Source: Flaccisagitta enflata (lineage: Eukaryota; Chaetognatha; Sagittoidea; Aphragmophora). From it: a DNA stretch of 64,000 nt. The position numbers and the translations under genes were made by a program. Below, piece by piece: positions 1 to 13,018 of this stretch; the stretch's first letter is position 1; each line of letters starts with the position of its first letter. Below the pieces are notes generated by a model that was given only the letters and a program-made list of their open reading frames with translations, was not told where the DNA came from and did no database searches. The stretch spans positions 8,494,001-8,558,000 of the forward strand of contig OZ231128.1 of assembly GCA_965153355.1 (NCBI GenBank). The letters run 5' to 3'.

Positions 1-125
1 GGAAGGAGGGATAGAAGGAAGGAAGGAAGGAAGGAATGAAAGAAGGAAGGACAGAGGGAGAAAAAGAAGGGAGATGGAATGAAGAAAGACGGAAAGAAAG
101 GATGGGAGGGAAGAAAGGAAGAAAC
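1..125. repeat. Purine-rich GGAA/GAAAG simple repeat
   Basis: Imperfect tandem GGAAG and GAAAG units fill the start of the window. No coding potential is seen. Confidence 0.85.
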
Positions 126-127
126 AA

Positions 128-530
128 GTCATCCAAGGATCGTACATGGTCAGCGGTACCCGATGCCCTGCTATGAGTGATTAGCTGAAGAAGTGGAGTG
201 AGAGCAGGGCAGCGGCCCCAAAGGGCTGATGTCTTGTAGGACACAGGGGTGAATTTCCATACATCCTGAGAGGGCATATTTGAGGCCTTAGTATCAATTT
301 TCCATGTTATTCAATGGAAAACATGCATTTTTTTGCTTTTTTGTAACTTTTCCATGTTATTCAATGGGAAATTTGCATTTTGACAATTTTGACAATGTTA
401 TCCGATGGGAATTTTAGGCTTGAGAAGCTTCGGGGGGGGGACGTACGGACGTACGGATGGACCAACGAATGTATGGAAATTTACCCCTGGGTCCTATAGG
501 ACATCGGCCCTTTGGGGCCGCTGCCCAAAA
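128..530. mobile_element. Family D foldback element, diverged copy
   Basis: Starts with the same lead-in as the copy at 2500 (AGTCATCCAAGGATCG). An arm containing GCAGCGGCCCCAAAGGGC recurs inverted near 500-530 (CGGCCCTTTGGGGCCGCTGCC). Between the arms lie duplicated 'ttttccatgttattcaatgg' units and a short GGACGTAC repeat. No protein is encoded. It is a non-autonomous foldback-type repeat, older than the 2500 copy because its arms differ by several substitutions. Confidence 0.7.
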
Positions 531-540
531 ATGGAAAGAA

Positions 541-2490
541 GGACGAAGGATGGGAGGAAGGCAGAAGGTTTATGAAATGTGCGAAGAAAGAGAAGTATCA
601 AAAAACACTTATCTCACATAAAGCTGGATAATGAATCTGTCTGTGATTGTTTATGGCAATCGATGTAAGCAAATCTTGAACTTCATTTAAAACAAAATCC
701 AGTAAAAACTGGTTCAAACCGCGAATTTGGAGTTTCAACTGGTTTTGACCGACTTCAGTTTTCAACTTTTCATTTGCTCTATATTTCATCTCAACGCCTA
801 CACGATCTTCTTAATTAACTGCATCTTACACAAGAAATGTTTGAAGCGTGCTAATGTCATCTCGTTAACTTTATTTTTGTCATTTTTGCTCGTGTTCATC
901 TTTTTCTTTTCAGACAGTATGTTTGATTCCTTTTTCTAAGTTTTTATTTGTTTGATTTTGCAGCTTGTACACTTCCTTACTAGTTTTTTTGGGTTGCTCT
1001 TCTGTTTGGTTGTTTTTTGTTTGCCAGTTTGTTTGTCCGTCTGTTTGTCTTTTTGTCTGTTTGTCTGTTTGTCTGTTTGTCAGATTATCTGTTTTCTTTT
1101 TACCTGTTTGTCTGTTTGTCTGTTTTTCTGTTTGTCCGTTTATCTGTATGTCTGTTTGTTTTTGTCTGTCCTTATTTCTTTTTGTTGTTTCTTAAATCTA
1201 TGTTTTGTTATCATTTGTTTATTTGTTTGTTTGTTTTTTTTCTTTTTGCTTGTTAGTCAGTTTTTTTACTTGGCTTGGCTATCATCTTTGCCAATCACAC
1301 ATGATAACCGTGTACATGAACACGAGATTCACTTGAAAAGGAAATATTTCTATGTCAACGTCGACCTATATTTCTGTTCGGCTCTTGACACTAACATTAA
1401 TCTCACCTACGCTTCACTACGAAGCTTTCCGGGTTAACACTTTGAATATTAACCCGTATGTATGCTTGAAACGGCGACTTAGGGAAACTACGTACATACA
1501 TTTTGCCTTTTAAAAGATCCACGTGTAAACAGTGGTCGTTGCGTCTTCCTCTATGTCCTCGTCCGCACCTGTAAGTGTCCGCGCTTTTTCTATTACATCC
1601 CTGTCCCTCCTTAGCTTAGGCTTTGTCTGTCCGTTGTTTAATTGGTCCATCGGTCCATCGGTCAGTCAAGCCATCAGTCCGTCTGTCCGTCCAACAATAC
1701 ACCCCCTGCGTCCGGCCGTCTGTGATGATCGACATGGAGAGATCAAAATCTGTCTCATTATTATTGTCACAACTTCAAAATTGGGAAAAACTACACTAAA
1801 TAATCACCTATCGTCTAAAAGTTTGAATATAAGATAGCCAGGAACTGTATTTCTGAAAATCAAAAAGGCGTAAAATGTTGGTGGCCTTTCAAACCACAGT
1901 AATTAGTTAAAATCATAAAACAGAAAAAATGATTTTTACTTGATTTAAACTGAAAAATTCAATTTGAACAAAAGCCTTTACTGTTTATCATTTCTTATGG
2001 CTAGCAATCAATTTGCCGCAACTTTAGTGAAATACTTGGTTATATTGATACTAACAGGTATTATACTTAAAAAAATAGCACCAGAAAACTCAGATAATTG
2101 ATGTAAAACAAGGACACCGCTTCATATTGCCAATCACGTTGTTTTCTTCAAAACTCTTAATATACTCATCTTATCTTTTATGCGATAAAGATTTCTAGTC
2201 AAAATCATTTTCTTTTTAATGAAAAAATAGTAATATCTACTTACTTGAAGATATTTATGAAAAATGAATCAAAATTAATAGGATTCTATGCAGTTTTCTA
2301 ATGTTGTGACAATAATTATGAGACATGTTGTATTTTCGTGGACATTTTCATCGGTTAATGGTTCATAGTTCACCGGAGTGCTTAATATGCCAAATTCATA
2401 TTAGTAGTGGAAAGATAATTGAATGGAAGAAAGCACCGGCCCCGCGGTGGCTCAACCGTAATTCCGATAATGAGGAAAATCAAACAACGC
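541..2490. other. Gene-free stretch, AT-rich, with a CTGT/TTGT block
   Basis: No convincing gene on either strand. An imperfect (CTGT/TTGT)n block lies at about 1020-1250 and gives false Cys/Leu/Val-rich ORFs. A short GTCC/GGTCCATC cluster at about 1640-1700 resembles the block shared by the dispersed families. The rest is AT-rich unique sequence. Confidence 0.6.
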
Positions 2491-2499
2491 AAAAGAAAC

Positions 2500-3040
2500 T
2501 AGTCATCCAAGGATCGCACATGGTCAGCGGTACCCGATGCCCTGCTGGGAGTGATCCAGTGAAGAAGTGGAGTGAGAGCAGGGCAGCGGCCCCAAAGGGC
2601 CGATGTCCTGTAGAACACAGGGGGGAATTTCCATACGTCCTGAGGAGGCACATTTCTGGCAATAGATGACTGATTCAGGCCAAAGAAGGCATATTTGAAG
2701 GCTGGAGGGCAGAATTGAGGCTTTGAGAGTGGATTTGAGGTTTGGAGGGCAAATTTGAGCCACAGAGGGCTGATTTGATGCTTGGAGGCCTAGTTGAAGG
2801 TCTGGAGGGCAGATCTGAGGTCTGTAGGTCAGATTTGAGGCGGGGGGGGGGCTGATTTGAAGCCTAGAAGGCTGATTTGAGGCCTGGAGGGCTAAATTTA
2901 GGGCTGGGAGGGCAAATTTGAGGCCTTGATGGCCAACGGGGGGGGGACGGACGGACGGAAGGACGGACGGACGGACGGACGTATGGAAATTCCCCCCTGT
3001 GTTCTACAGGACATCGGCCCTTTGGGGCCGCTGCCCAAAA
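2500..3040. mobile_element. Family D foldback element with 60-bp inverted ends
   Basis: The stretch at 2581-2640 is repeated as its reverse complement at about 2976-3034 with essentially no mismatch; both arms hold the GGGCAGCGGCCCC / GGGGCCGCTGCCC core. The roughly 340-bp interior is a degenerate minisatellite of about 22 bp (GAGGCCTGGAGGGC-like units) ending in a (GGAC)n run. An 80-bp lead-in (2500-2580, containing CATGGTCAGCGGTACCCGATG) precedes the left arm and recurs at other copies. No transposase is present. The architecture is that of a foldback element, and the near-identical arms suggest a young copy or gene conversion. Confidence 0.8.
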
Positions 3041-3750
3041 AGAGGTGACCATGGAATATTTCGTAGAAGGTTCACTCATTTAAAAAGGTTTCTACGCATT
3101 TTCATTCATTGCAAAATTTTGACCACTTCTAATGACTATGATATTAACTACGCTCGTGGATACTATGCAAAATACTATGTAAAATAGTATTCCAAAACAG
3201 CTATGTGTTCTTATGCTCGAGTATTTTGTCGCGTTTTTATGAAAGAAAAAGAAAAATGGAATGAATTACAACAAAAAGAAGAAATGAAAAGATTACTTTT
3301 TAAAAAATGGCATCTTGAAATATCGTTGTATAAAAAAAGAGATCCTGGGAGTGGGGATCACTGGCCATTAAAGAGCCTTGGATGAGCGTAGAAGATGAAA
3401 TGAATGTCGGAGATGCGTTTTAAAGGAGGTTACAGAAAGTGTTACGTCTCTTGTGATTTAATGCAAAGCCCGAAGCGAATCGCGAAAGTTATTAAATGAA
3501 AGTCGCGAAAGTTTTTCTGCTTAATAAAATCAAGTAATACCTAATATGATAATGTGCTACTTACGAAAATGAAGTACTACATAATAATTGAAGTACTACT
3601 TGACAAAATGAATTCGTTTCTTACTACATTAACTCTATTGGCATCGTCTTCTTAAAAAGTGCGTATTTCGCGAAATGAATGTACAGCTTCCACAATGCAT
3701 GCTGAACTTGTTCTTGTACGGAGATGCGTATCTTAACGTTTCTTTTTGAA
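3041..3750. other. Gene-free stretch
   Basis: AT-rich sequence with no supported gene or repeat beyond short 'aagtactact' direct repeats near 3540-3600. Confidence 0.55.
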
Positions 3751-3866
3751 TTCCTTTCTCTTTCTTTTTTTCTTTCTTTCTTTCTTTCTTTCTTTTTTTC
3801 TTTCTTTCTTTTTTTCTTTTTTTCTTTTTTTCTTTCTTTCTTTCTTTCTTTCTTTCTTTTTTTTTC

Positions 3867-3946
<80 letters not shown>

Positions 3947-4056
3947 ATTGATTGATTGATTGATTCATTCATTTATTCATTCATTCATTCATTCATTCAT
4001 TCATTCATTCATTCATTCATTCATTCATTCATTCATTCATTCATTCATTCATTCAA
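3751..4056. repeat. Compound microsatellite (TTTC)n(GATT)n(CATT)n
   Basis: Three tetranucleotide arrays abut: TTTC at 3755-3868, GATT at about 3869-3964, CATT at about 3965-4053. The boundaries are single-base unit conversions, as if one array seeded the next. ORFs reading INQS or KERK here are artefacts. Confidence 0.97.
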
Positions 4057-4337
4057 TTGACCCCATATAAAATCCCTTTACCCAGTCATTCGTTCTATTC
4101 ATTGGCACAAATACATATTCATCCTTCATTTACGATTAGTGGTGATTATCCTGAATCATCGACGTTTGCATCAATAACTTCGTTTTTGCACCATTATCTC
4201 CGTTTATTTGATTAATGCTCATCATTCGATCAACGACGTTTTGAAAAAAATCTTTAATCATTAAATCATTATCTTTTTGCTTATTTTTTTCCTTTGTGAT
4301 CTTTATGGAATGGTTTCCAGAGCCCGAAGATATTCAT

Positions 4338-4472
4338 TCATTCATTGTTTGATTCATTCATTCATTCATTCATTCATTCATTCATTCATTCATTCATTCA
4401 TTCATTCATTCATTCATTCATTCATTCATTCATTCTCTCATTCATTAATTCCTTCATTCATTCATTACTCCA
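4338..4472. repeat. (CATT)n microsatellite
   Basis: About 130 bp of CATT units, same motif as the array at 3965-4053 and about 300 bp away from it. It ends 8 bp before a possible splice acceptor. Confidence 0.95.
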
Positions 4473-4480
4473 TTTTCCAG

Positions 4481-4526
4481 GCGCATCGTCATGAAGTTGC
4501 TTCTAGAACCCGAAGAAATTGTTCGG
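4481..4526 (+). CDS. Possible 46-nt exon upstream of the MTHFR-like exons
   Basis: A pyrimidine-rich acceptor (CATTTTCCAG) and a consensus donor (GTAAGT) bracket 46 nt. Read with entry phase 1 it gives RIVMKLLLEPEEIVR and leaves phase 0, which fits the phase-0 acceptor at 5154. I cannot align these 15 residues to a known part of MTHFR, so membership in that gene is inference from position and phase only. Confidence 0.3.
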
Positions 4527-4639
4527 GTAAGTGCGAGTGACAATGTTACCATTGCAACTTCATCATAGTTGTGCATCGCATCACAGTGGAACAATATTTC
4601 TCATTAATCCCAACGGAAGTGCATGAATAAGGGTCTTGT

Positions 4640-4805
4640 GAAGCCTAACTGACTAGCCAGTTTATTCGATCACTACTCCTAGTTTTCCATAACGCATCTC
4701 TATGACTGGCTGTGTCTGTTGGTCGGTCGGTTGGTCGGTTGGTCTGTAACGCATTCGTTCGGCGATCCACACGGCGCAACTTATTGGCCTACTTGGCCTT
4801 GTTTC
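4640..4805 (+). mobile_element. Family C short repeat, fragment
   Basis: Contains CGCATCTCTATGACTGG, a GGTCGGTCGG block, TAACGCATTCG and an end reading TTGGCCTTGTTTCTC, in the same order as the fuller copy at 32608-32880. Non-coding. Confidence 0.55.
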
Positions 4806-4871
4806 TCAATTTAACCGAAAAACCGACTGCTTGTAATAAAAGTTTGAATTACTCCTGTTATTTTCCCTCTC

Positions 4872-5121
<250 letters not shown>

Positions 5122-5153
5122 ACATCACAATCGATGACGTAAATGCTAAACAG

Positions 5154-7062
<1,909 letters not shown>

Positions 7063-7124
7063 GTATGACAACGAATCAGTAAATAGACACATTTTGACAT
7101 TCATTGGCCTTGTGACAGTTCTTA

Positions 7125-7345
7125 GTTGGGGACACGCATCTCTATAAGAGGCTTTATCCGTCCGTCTGTCCGTCGGTCTGTTGGTCCACCCATAACGCAG
7201 AGGTCGAAAAGTGGAAAAATGAGCATTTTAGATGCTTTTTTGGGTATGTGAGTTGGTGGAGGGCGTGATGTGTATAGGGGTTGGATGCCCCTGCCCACCC
7301 GTCCGCAACAATATTGTTACCCCGCGTCACTTGCTCAAAGAATTT
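7125..7345 (+). mobile_element. Family B short repeat
   Basis: Begins ACACGCATCTCTATAAGAGG, then a (CCGTCTGT/CCGTCGGT) block, GGTCGAAAAGTGG, GTATGTG, a G-rich stretch, CCCCTGCCCACCCGTCCG, and ends ACCCCGCGTCACTTG. The same order is seen at 7425-7640 and 25230-25447. It lies in the intron between the two low-complexity exons. Confidence 0.7.
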
Positions 7346-7424
7346 TAACATCTATTCTTTCTTGGGATACAGATATTCAGATATTCAGATATTCAGATAT
7401 TTACATCACATGGCGACAGTTGCT

Positions 7425-7640
7425 TAATGACAAGTACGACCAACACGACTTTTTGGTTGCGGAGGGTTTGTCCGTCCATCCGTCAGTCCGTCAGTCCATC
7501 AGTCTGAGCAAAAGTTGAGAAGTGGGCAAGAGAGCCTTTATAAGTATTTTGTGTATGTGTGAGGGGGGGTGGTTGGATGGCGGTTGGGGGCCCCTGTCCA
7601 CCTTTTCGCAATCACATTGCGACCCCGCGTCACTTGTTAT
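7425..7640 (+). mobile_element. Family B short repeat, second copy
   Basis: Follows the first copy in the same intron. It shares the CCGTCCATCC block, the AAAAGTTGAGAAGTGGG box, the GGGGGTGGTTGG box and the end ACCCCGCGTCACTTGTT. A short ATATTCAG repeat (7372-7402) separates the two copies. Confidence 0.7.
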
Positions 7641-7700
7641 GTTACATTTTCGGTCTTAGTTGTTTTTCTGTTTTGATATTGTAACTTCTAATTGCGACAG

Positions 7701-8620
7701 GTTTTTCTCGAGGAGCGTTTAAAATCTCGACAACATCATTCACAGACTTGTCACCTTCCCCCACACAACAAACACCACAAACGTCATCGCCAAATACCTC
7801 ACATAAATCACCAATGTCATTCTCGTCATCTTCGACACCCTCACCCTCGTCACCCGCCACCCTGACACCCTCATTATTATCGCCCTCATCATATTCATCC
7901 ACGTCCTCATCACCCTCGTCACCCGCCACCTCGACACCCTCATTATGGTCACCCTCATCATCATCTTCATCCACCTCCTCATCACCCTCCTCATCTTACT
8001 TGTCACCTTCGACATCTGCCACATCAGGCGATGATCCCCACTTGGTTTGTCAGTCACCTCCACCATCCTCGTCACCCACTAGCTCATCACCCTCGTCCTC
8101 GTCACCCTCATCATCTCATTTGTCACCCTCGTCACCCACTAACTCATCACCCTCGTCCTCGTCACCCTCGTCCTCGTCACCCTCATCCTCGTCACCCACT
8201 ATCTCATTACCCTCGTCCTCGTCACCCTCGTCCTCGTCACCCTCATCCTCGTCACCCACTATCTCATTACCCTCGTCCTCGTCACCCTCGTCCTCGTCAC
8301 CCTCGTCCTCGTCACCCTCGTCCTCGTCACCCTCGTCCTCGTCACCCACTAACTCATCACCCTCGTCCTCACCCTCGTCACCCTCGTCATCTCATTCATC
8401 ACCCTCGTCGTTTTCCACGTCATCTTTGGGTGATCCTTCTCGTCAACTCACAGAAAAAGACGTTTGGCGACATTTTGCCGATTTCATTCGCAGGTGGAAA
8501 ACTCAATACTCATCGTCGTTGTCGTTGTCGTCGTCGTCATTGTCGTCGTCGTCAACGAAGACAACTTCAACAGCACTGGCGTCGTCATCATCGTCGTCAG
8601 CGTCCTCGTCGTTGAAGAAG
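7701..8620 (+). CDS. MTHFR: Ser/Pro-repeat exon of the MTHFR-like gene
   Basis: Bounded by an acceptor (TTGCGACAG) and a donor (GAAG/GTAATT). Entry phase 1 fits the donor at 7062 and exit phase 0 fits the acceptor at 11705, so the frame runs through three exons. Most of the product is a minisatellite-encoded SPSSSSPSS repeat (about 7800-8420) with a 15-18 bp unit. Near 8446-8495 a non-repetitive segment reads QLTEKDVWRHFADFIRRW. It resembles the short helical segment that stands before the conserved LPW motif in animal MTHFR, and LPW follows in the next exon. This supports a repeat expansion inserted into the regulatory domain. The Ser-only tail (8515-8617) is also repeat-derived. Confidence 0.55.
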
Positions 8621-8754
8621 GTAATTTGAATGACACAGAGACGTCGAACGATGTCATAATCTCATCATACCAATTGGTTATAACACTATTAATTTAATCG
8701 AAAGGCGATGGCAGTAATCATTACATGACCTTTCCCCCCTTGTACTGAGCATAA

Positions 8755-9040
8755 AGTAAAGAAACAAGCCCGACCGGGCAATGATGCGTTCGGACTGTGT
8801 CTCTGCGTGTATTTATCATGTGACATAATTGGAGAGACAGATGAACGAACAGATGAAACGACTGAGTAGAAAGGAGGCTCTGAAACATGTTCGTTGATCA
8901 TATGTTTCAGTGCAGGATCCCACCATGGCCAAGAACAGCCAAGAAACGCGGTTTTTGCACAGGCGTGACGGCCCGACGGCCCGACGGACCGACCCTCTTA
9001 CAAAGATGCGTTCCTGACGGCCGCATCTAAAAAGGAAAGA
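8755..9040 (-). mobile_element. Family C short repeat, minus orientation
   Basis: Reverse-complement counterpart of the copy at 32608-32880: AAACAAGCCCGACCGGGC, GATGCGTTCGGACTGTG, GCACAGGCGTGACGG, a CCGACGG block, CTCTTACAAAGATGCGTTCCTGACG. Non-coding. Confidence 0.75.
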
Positions 9041-9084
9041 AATTTGTCGTGCAATACTGCAACAATCGCACGAAAACACATGCA

Positions 9085-9420
<336 letters not shown>

Positions 9421-9601
9421 AGAATTGAATTTGGTTATTCTTTCTCAACGTTGAGGTATATAAGAGTTGATGATTGTGACCCCAATGAACCCTTTTAAGG
9501 AAGCGCGTATTCCTTCTTTTTTCTTTAACTCTGCTACGTCGATCTTATCTCCCAGATTATTTTAACAACTATCCTCCGCTTTAAGCCGTTAGTCTTTTTT
9601 T

Positions 9602-9830
9602 AGTCGCGTGCACGCGACTCTACAACCCGCTTTGTCGGTCGGTCCGTCGGTCCGTCGGTCCGTCGGTCCGTCGGTCCGTCCGTCCGTCCGTCAGTCCGTC
9701 CGTCCGTCACATTTTACTTTTTTCGTTTTTTTGCGGTCTATGGCCTCACTGCTGCCCAAGTGATCAAGTGACCTCAAATGTGGCCCCTGCCCACCCGCAC
9801 GCGACTGGGGTAGCCGTGTATCCGGCCTTG
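9602..9830 (-). mobile_element. Family A short repeat, with terminal palindrome
   Basis: Starts with the perfect 18-bp palindrome AGTCGCGTGCACGCGACT (9602-9619), then CTACAACCCG, a GGTCCGTC block, CCCACCCGCACGCGACTGGG and the end GTATCCGGCCTTG. Plus-orientation copies at 14168 and 63630 run in the opposite order. No coding capacity. Confidence 0.8.
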
Positions 9831-9984
9831 TTCTTTTCTTTACCACTCCAAAAAGTGTTTTAAGCTGAGGATTTTCTTTCTTTTTTTTTCTTCAGTGGAT
9901 GTTCCTAATCTTAGTTGTTGTGTTGTTTTGGTGTTGCAGTTGCTTATACCAACGTCGTTTTTGGGCAATGGCCCCAAATTAGCC

Positions 9985-10570
9985 AATGACCTGTGCTTGC
10001 ACAAATAGGGGAAATATTTTTTTCTCTTTTTGGGGGGGGCAGCGGCCTCAAACCAAAAGGGGGGTTATTCCAAGACGTTCATCCGTCCTTCTTTCTGTCT
10101 TTCTGTCCTTCCATCCTTTTCCCCCCTATTGACCATCAAGACCTCAAATTAGCACTCCCAGCCTCCCAGGCCTCAATATAGCCCTCCAGGCTTCAAATCA
10201 GCCCTCCAGGCTTCAAATCAGCCCCGTATGCCTCAAATCTGACCTCCAGACCTCAAATTTGCCATCCAGACCATCAATAAGCCCTCCAGGCATCAAAATA
10301 GCCCTTCCTGCCTCAAATTGAATTCTGCCCTCCAGGCCTCAAATATGCTTTCAATGGCCTAAATCGGTCATCTGAGCCCTTAAATAAGCCCCCTCAAGAA
10401 ATCATGAAATTCACTCTGTGTTCTACAGGACATCAGCTCTTTGATGCCAGGCCACAGCCCTGCTCTCACTCAATTTCTTCACTGATCTAACCCAGCAGGG
10501 CATTGGGTACCGCTGACCATGTGCAATCCTTGGATGATTAGTTCTTCCCCGTACTTCCCCCCCTCTGAGA
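9985..10570 (-). mobile_element. Family D foldback element, decayed copy
   Basis: Carries a GGGCAGCGGCC arm near 10038, a CTCCAGGCCTCAAAT minisatellite in the interior (10140-10400), an arm TCTACAGGACATCAGC near 10420 and the lead-in reversed (GGGTACCGCTGACCATGTGC) near 10505. Arms and interior are more diverged than in the 2500 copy. Confidence 0.65.
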
Positions 10571-10813
10571 CTCAAACTCCAGCCTCGAGGCTCAAATCCA
10601 AGCTTTGAAGCTCAAATCAAAGCCTCTAGACTCAAAACCAACCATACAGGTTCAAATCCCAGCTTTAACTTTCATCCTTGAGGCTTGAAACTTATCAAGC
10701 ATTGATCATCGGCCCCTTTGGAGTTGCTGTATGTCTTGCCACCACACATACACATACACTCATATAGCTACAGGGGCAATGGGTACCGCTGACCATCTAA
10801 CGCTCCTGTGACT

Positions 10814-10834
10814 ATTGTTGTTGTTGTTGTTGTT

Positions 10835-10924
<90 letters not shown>

Positions 10925-10926
10925 GC
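10814..10926. repeat. (GTT)n / (GTC GTT)n microsatellite
   Basis: Trinucleotide array, complement of the AAC motif common in this window, with an internal GTCGTT-type hexamer block. It lies in the last intron of the MTHFR-like gene. Confidence 0.95.
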
Positions 10927-11161
10927 TCATTATCATATATCATCCCCATTGAAAACTAAGTTCTAGCCTCCTATACAGTTGTTTCTGCTTACTTTTGACA
11001 GCTTTTTTCCAATCCCAATTCATTCATGATTTTCAGTCCAAACAATAGCTGAGTGATTTGAATATTTTCAGTTGGTTGTCTCCTCCATTTACAGCTGGTT
11101 GTTATTTCAATTGACAAGTTTGCAATCCCATTTACACCTTATAACAGGTCTTACATAAAAA

Positions 11162-11411
11162 ACAGGCCTGAATATAATTGGGGGGGGGGAATCAAGGGGT
11201 TTGGAGATGGGGAAGGAAATCAAAGGGAAAAAATAAAAAAAGAAAATTGGGGGAAAATATAGCTTTGGGCAGTAACAAATCATAAATAATGATTAGTAAA
11301 ACATGATTTAACAATGTTTAAACCTTAACTACACTGTTTCACTGCCTTATGGGGAAGAAAATGAAAGGCAGGGGGGGGGGAAACAAAAGCGACTCAATTT
11401 TATACACCCCT
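11162..11411. mobile_element. Family E hAT-like MITE
   Basis: About 250 bp with inverted ends: left CAGGCCTGAATATAATTG, right CTCAATTTTATACACCCCTG. Flanks read ATAAAAAA on the left and ATAAAAAG on the right, a 7/8 match for an 8-bp target duplication, as expected of hAT elements. G and A/G-rich runs sit just inside each end. No transposase ORF. It is a clear homologue of 24652-24950. Confidence 0.75.
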
Positions 11412-11704
11412 GATAAAAAGTAACAATTTTCCTAAAGAGATCTAAAGGAATTTGGTACTTTTTTTAAGTAAGACCTGTTACTTACCGTCAAATCGATTAC
11501 ATACACCCCGTTCTCCAAGCAAAGCCATCTCTGATTGTCTTTTCCATTATAACCTTGTTCTGATCCCCATTTTCGGCATTTTCTCGACCCCATTATGAGG
11601 CGTCTGTCTTTCCCCATTTGTTCATTATTTCGTGCGCAATTGCACGAGCTTTCTCACCCCAAATGATGGTTGTCTCTTTCTTTTTTTCAACCCCTTTTTT
11701 CCAG

Positions 11705-13018
11705 TTGATGCTACCGTGGATGCTTCCGTGGAGTTGCGACCAGGACTTTGATTCCGAGTCCCTCCTCATCATCGATCATCTAATCGAAATCAACGAAGCT
11801 GGATTTTTGACTATCAGTTCGCAACCTGCTTTTAATGGCATCACGCGACAGCAGTTGAATACACGGGCGGAAGAGGTCAAGTCGAATGCAGCAGCAACAT
11901 GGCATCACGCGGTGGCAGCAGCAGATGCAACGACACACTCGAGGACTTCGACAGCATCTGCGTCAGCATTCAATGCAACTGATGCTGTTGCGGCAGAATC
12001 GGTGTCATCAATCCCAGTGAAGGGGATGGACGAGCTTGTCTACCAAAAAGCCTACGTTCAGATTTTTATGCGTCGATCGAGAGCGGACCTTCTGCAAAAA
12101 CATGTAATTTCAAAATTCCCGTTACTTGATTTTGCAATTGCCGAAGATCCTGAATCATCTTTATCGCCATCATCATCATTGTCGTCATCATCATCATTGT
12201 CGACACCGTCGTCATCATCGTCGTCATCTCTTGATTTTGCAGTGTCCGAAAATCCTGCATCATCATCATTGTCATCATCATTGTCATCATCATTGTCATC
12301 GCCACGGCCATTATCGCACAATAGTTTCGTATCCAACGCGACAACTTTATCATGGAGCATCGACGTGGCGTGTTCGGGAGGAAATTCCGGTAACAGCATC
12401 CGGCAACCGACGCTTTTACGATCGGCTGCGATGCAAGACGAGGCGCGCCAAATGTTTGACGCTTGGGCACGCTGGCGAGATGAGGCGGCAAACGATGACT
12501 CAAATATAGGCGCGGGATCAGTGAATATTATGGATGCTTCAAGGCCAAGGGCTACCTTGGATGACTCTGTTCACCTGACACAAGTCACAATGGGGACCGA
12601 TGGGGACCCACTTGAAGTTACGATGGACGTCGCTGTTGTCTCCACTGAAGCTACATTGGATGAAGCTGTTGCTTCACGTCAAGATACAAAGGGTGTCTCA
12701 GCTGTGAGCCTGATTCGAGCTACAATGGGTGCAGCAGTCGTCCCACTTCAAGCTACAATGAATACCGCTGATGGTCCATGTCGAGATCCATTTAGTGCAG
12801 CCGCTGGCCTATCTCCAACGCCTCCAACGCCTCCAACGCCTCCAACACTCACGCCCGAAGTGGATTGGACAAAGGCGACTTGGAACCTCCTTGAAGAGAT
12901 AAGGAAGACCTACGTCGTGGTCTGGATCGTCGACAACGACTTTGTTAACGGCGGAAGTCGTATTTGGGATGCGCTCGACGAGGTGCTCGAGCGGGAGAGA
13001 GAAGAGGAAGGGGCTTAA
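11705..13018 (+). CDS. MTHFR: Terminal exon of methylenetetrahydrofolate reductase (C-terminal regulatory domain)
   Basis: MTHFR reduces 5,10-methylene- to 5-methyl-tetrahydrofolate; its C-terminal domain in animals binds S-adenosylmethionine. After a strong acceptor (CCCTTTTTTCCAG) this phase-0 exon shows the landmarks of that domain in order: LPWSCDQDF; FLTISSQPAFNG (about 11803-11840), matching the Ile-Leu-Thr-Ile-x-Ser-Gln-Pro signature; VYQKAYVQIF (about 12038-12067); a WSI segment near 12352; a MFDAWARWRDEA segment near 12450; and YVVVWIVDNDFVNGG (about 12910-12955) followed by IWDALDEV. The conserved blocks are separated by insertions not usual in the family: an Ala-rich stretch, Ser runs (12157-12305), a degenerate TMxxAVV repeat (12540-12780) and TPP repeats. 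The stop is TAA at 13016. The match rests on motif order seen by eye. Whether the product is active is unknown, because the catalytic barrel is not in view. Confidence 0.8.
   Translation: MMLPWMLPWSCDQDFDSESLLIIDHLIEINEAGFLTISSQPAFNGITRQQLNTRAEEVKSNAAATWHHAVAAADATTHSRTSTASASAFNATDAVAAESVSSIPVKGMDELVYQKAYVQIFMRRSRADLLQKHVISKFPLLDFAIAEDPESSLSPSSSLSSSSSLSTPSSSSSSSLDFAVSENPASSSLSSSLSSSLSSPRPLSHNSFVSNATTLSWSIDVACSGGNSGNSIRQPTLLRSAAMQDEARQMFDAWARWRDEAANDDSNIGAGSVNIMDASRPRATLDDSVHLTQVTMGTDGDPLEVTMDVAVVSTEATLDEAVASRQDTKGVSAVSLIRATMGAAVVPLQATMNTADGPCRDPFSAAAGLSPTPPTPPTPPTLTPEVDWTKATWNLLEEIRKTYVVVWIVDNDFVNGGSRIWDALDEVLEREREEEGA

Noticed and set aside
2325-2669. 114-codon ORF MLYFRGHFHRLM
   Set aside because: Its second half is the family D arm and lead-in; no conserved motif.
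3624-3972. SINQSINQ and KERKKERK ORFs
   Set aside because: Products of the GATT and TTTC tetranucleotide arrays.
10600-10660. tRNA B-box-like GGTTCAAATCCC
   Set aside because: It lies within family D minisatellite units; no cloverleaf can be drawn around it.
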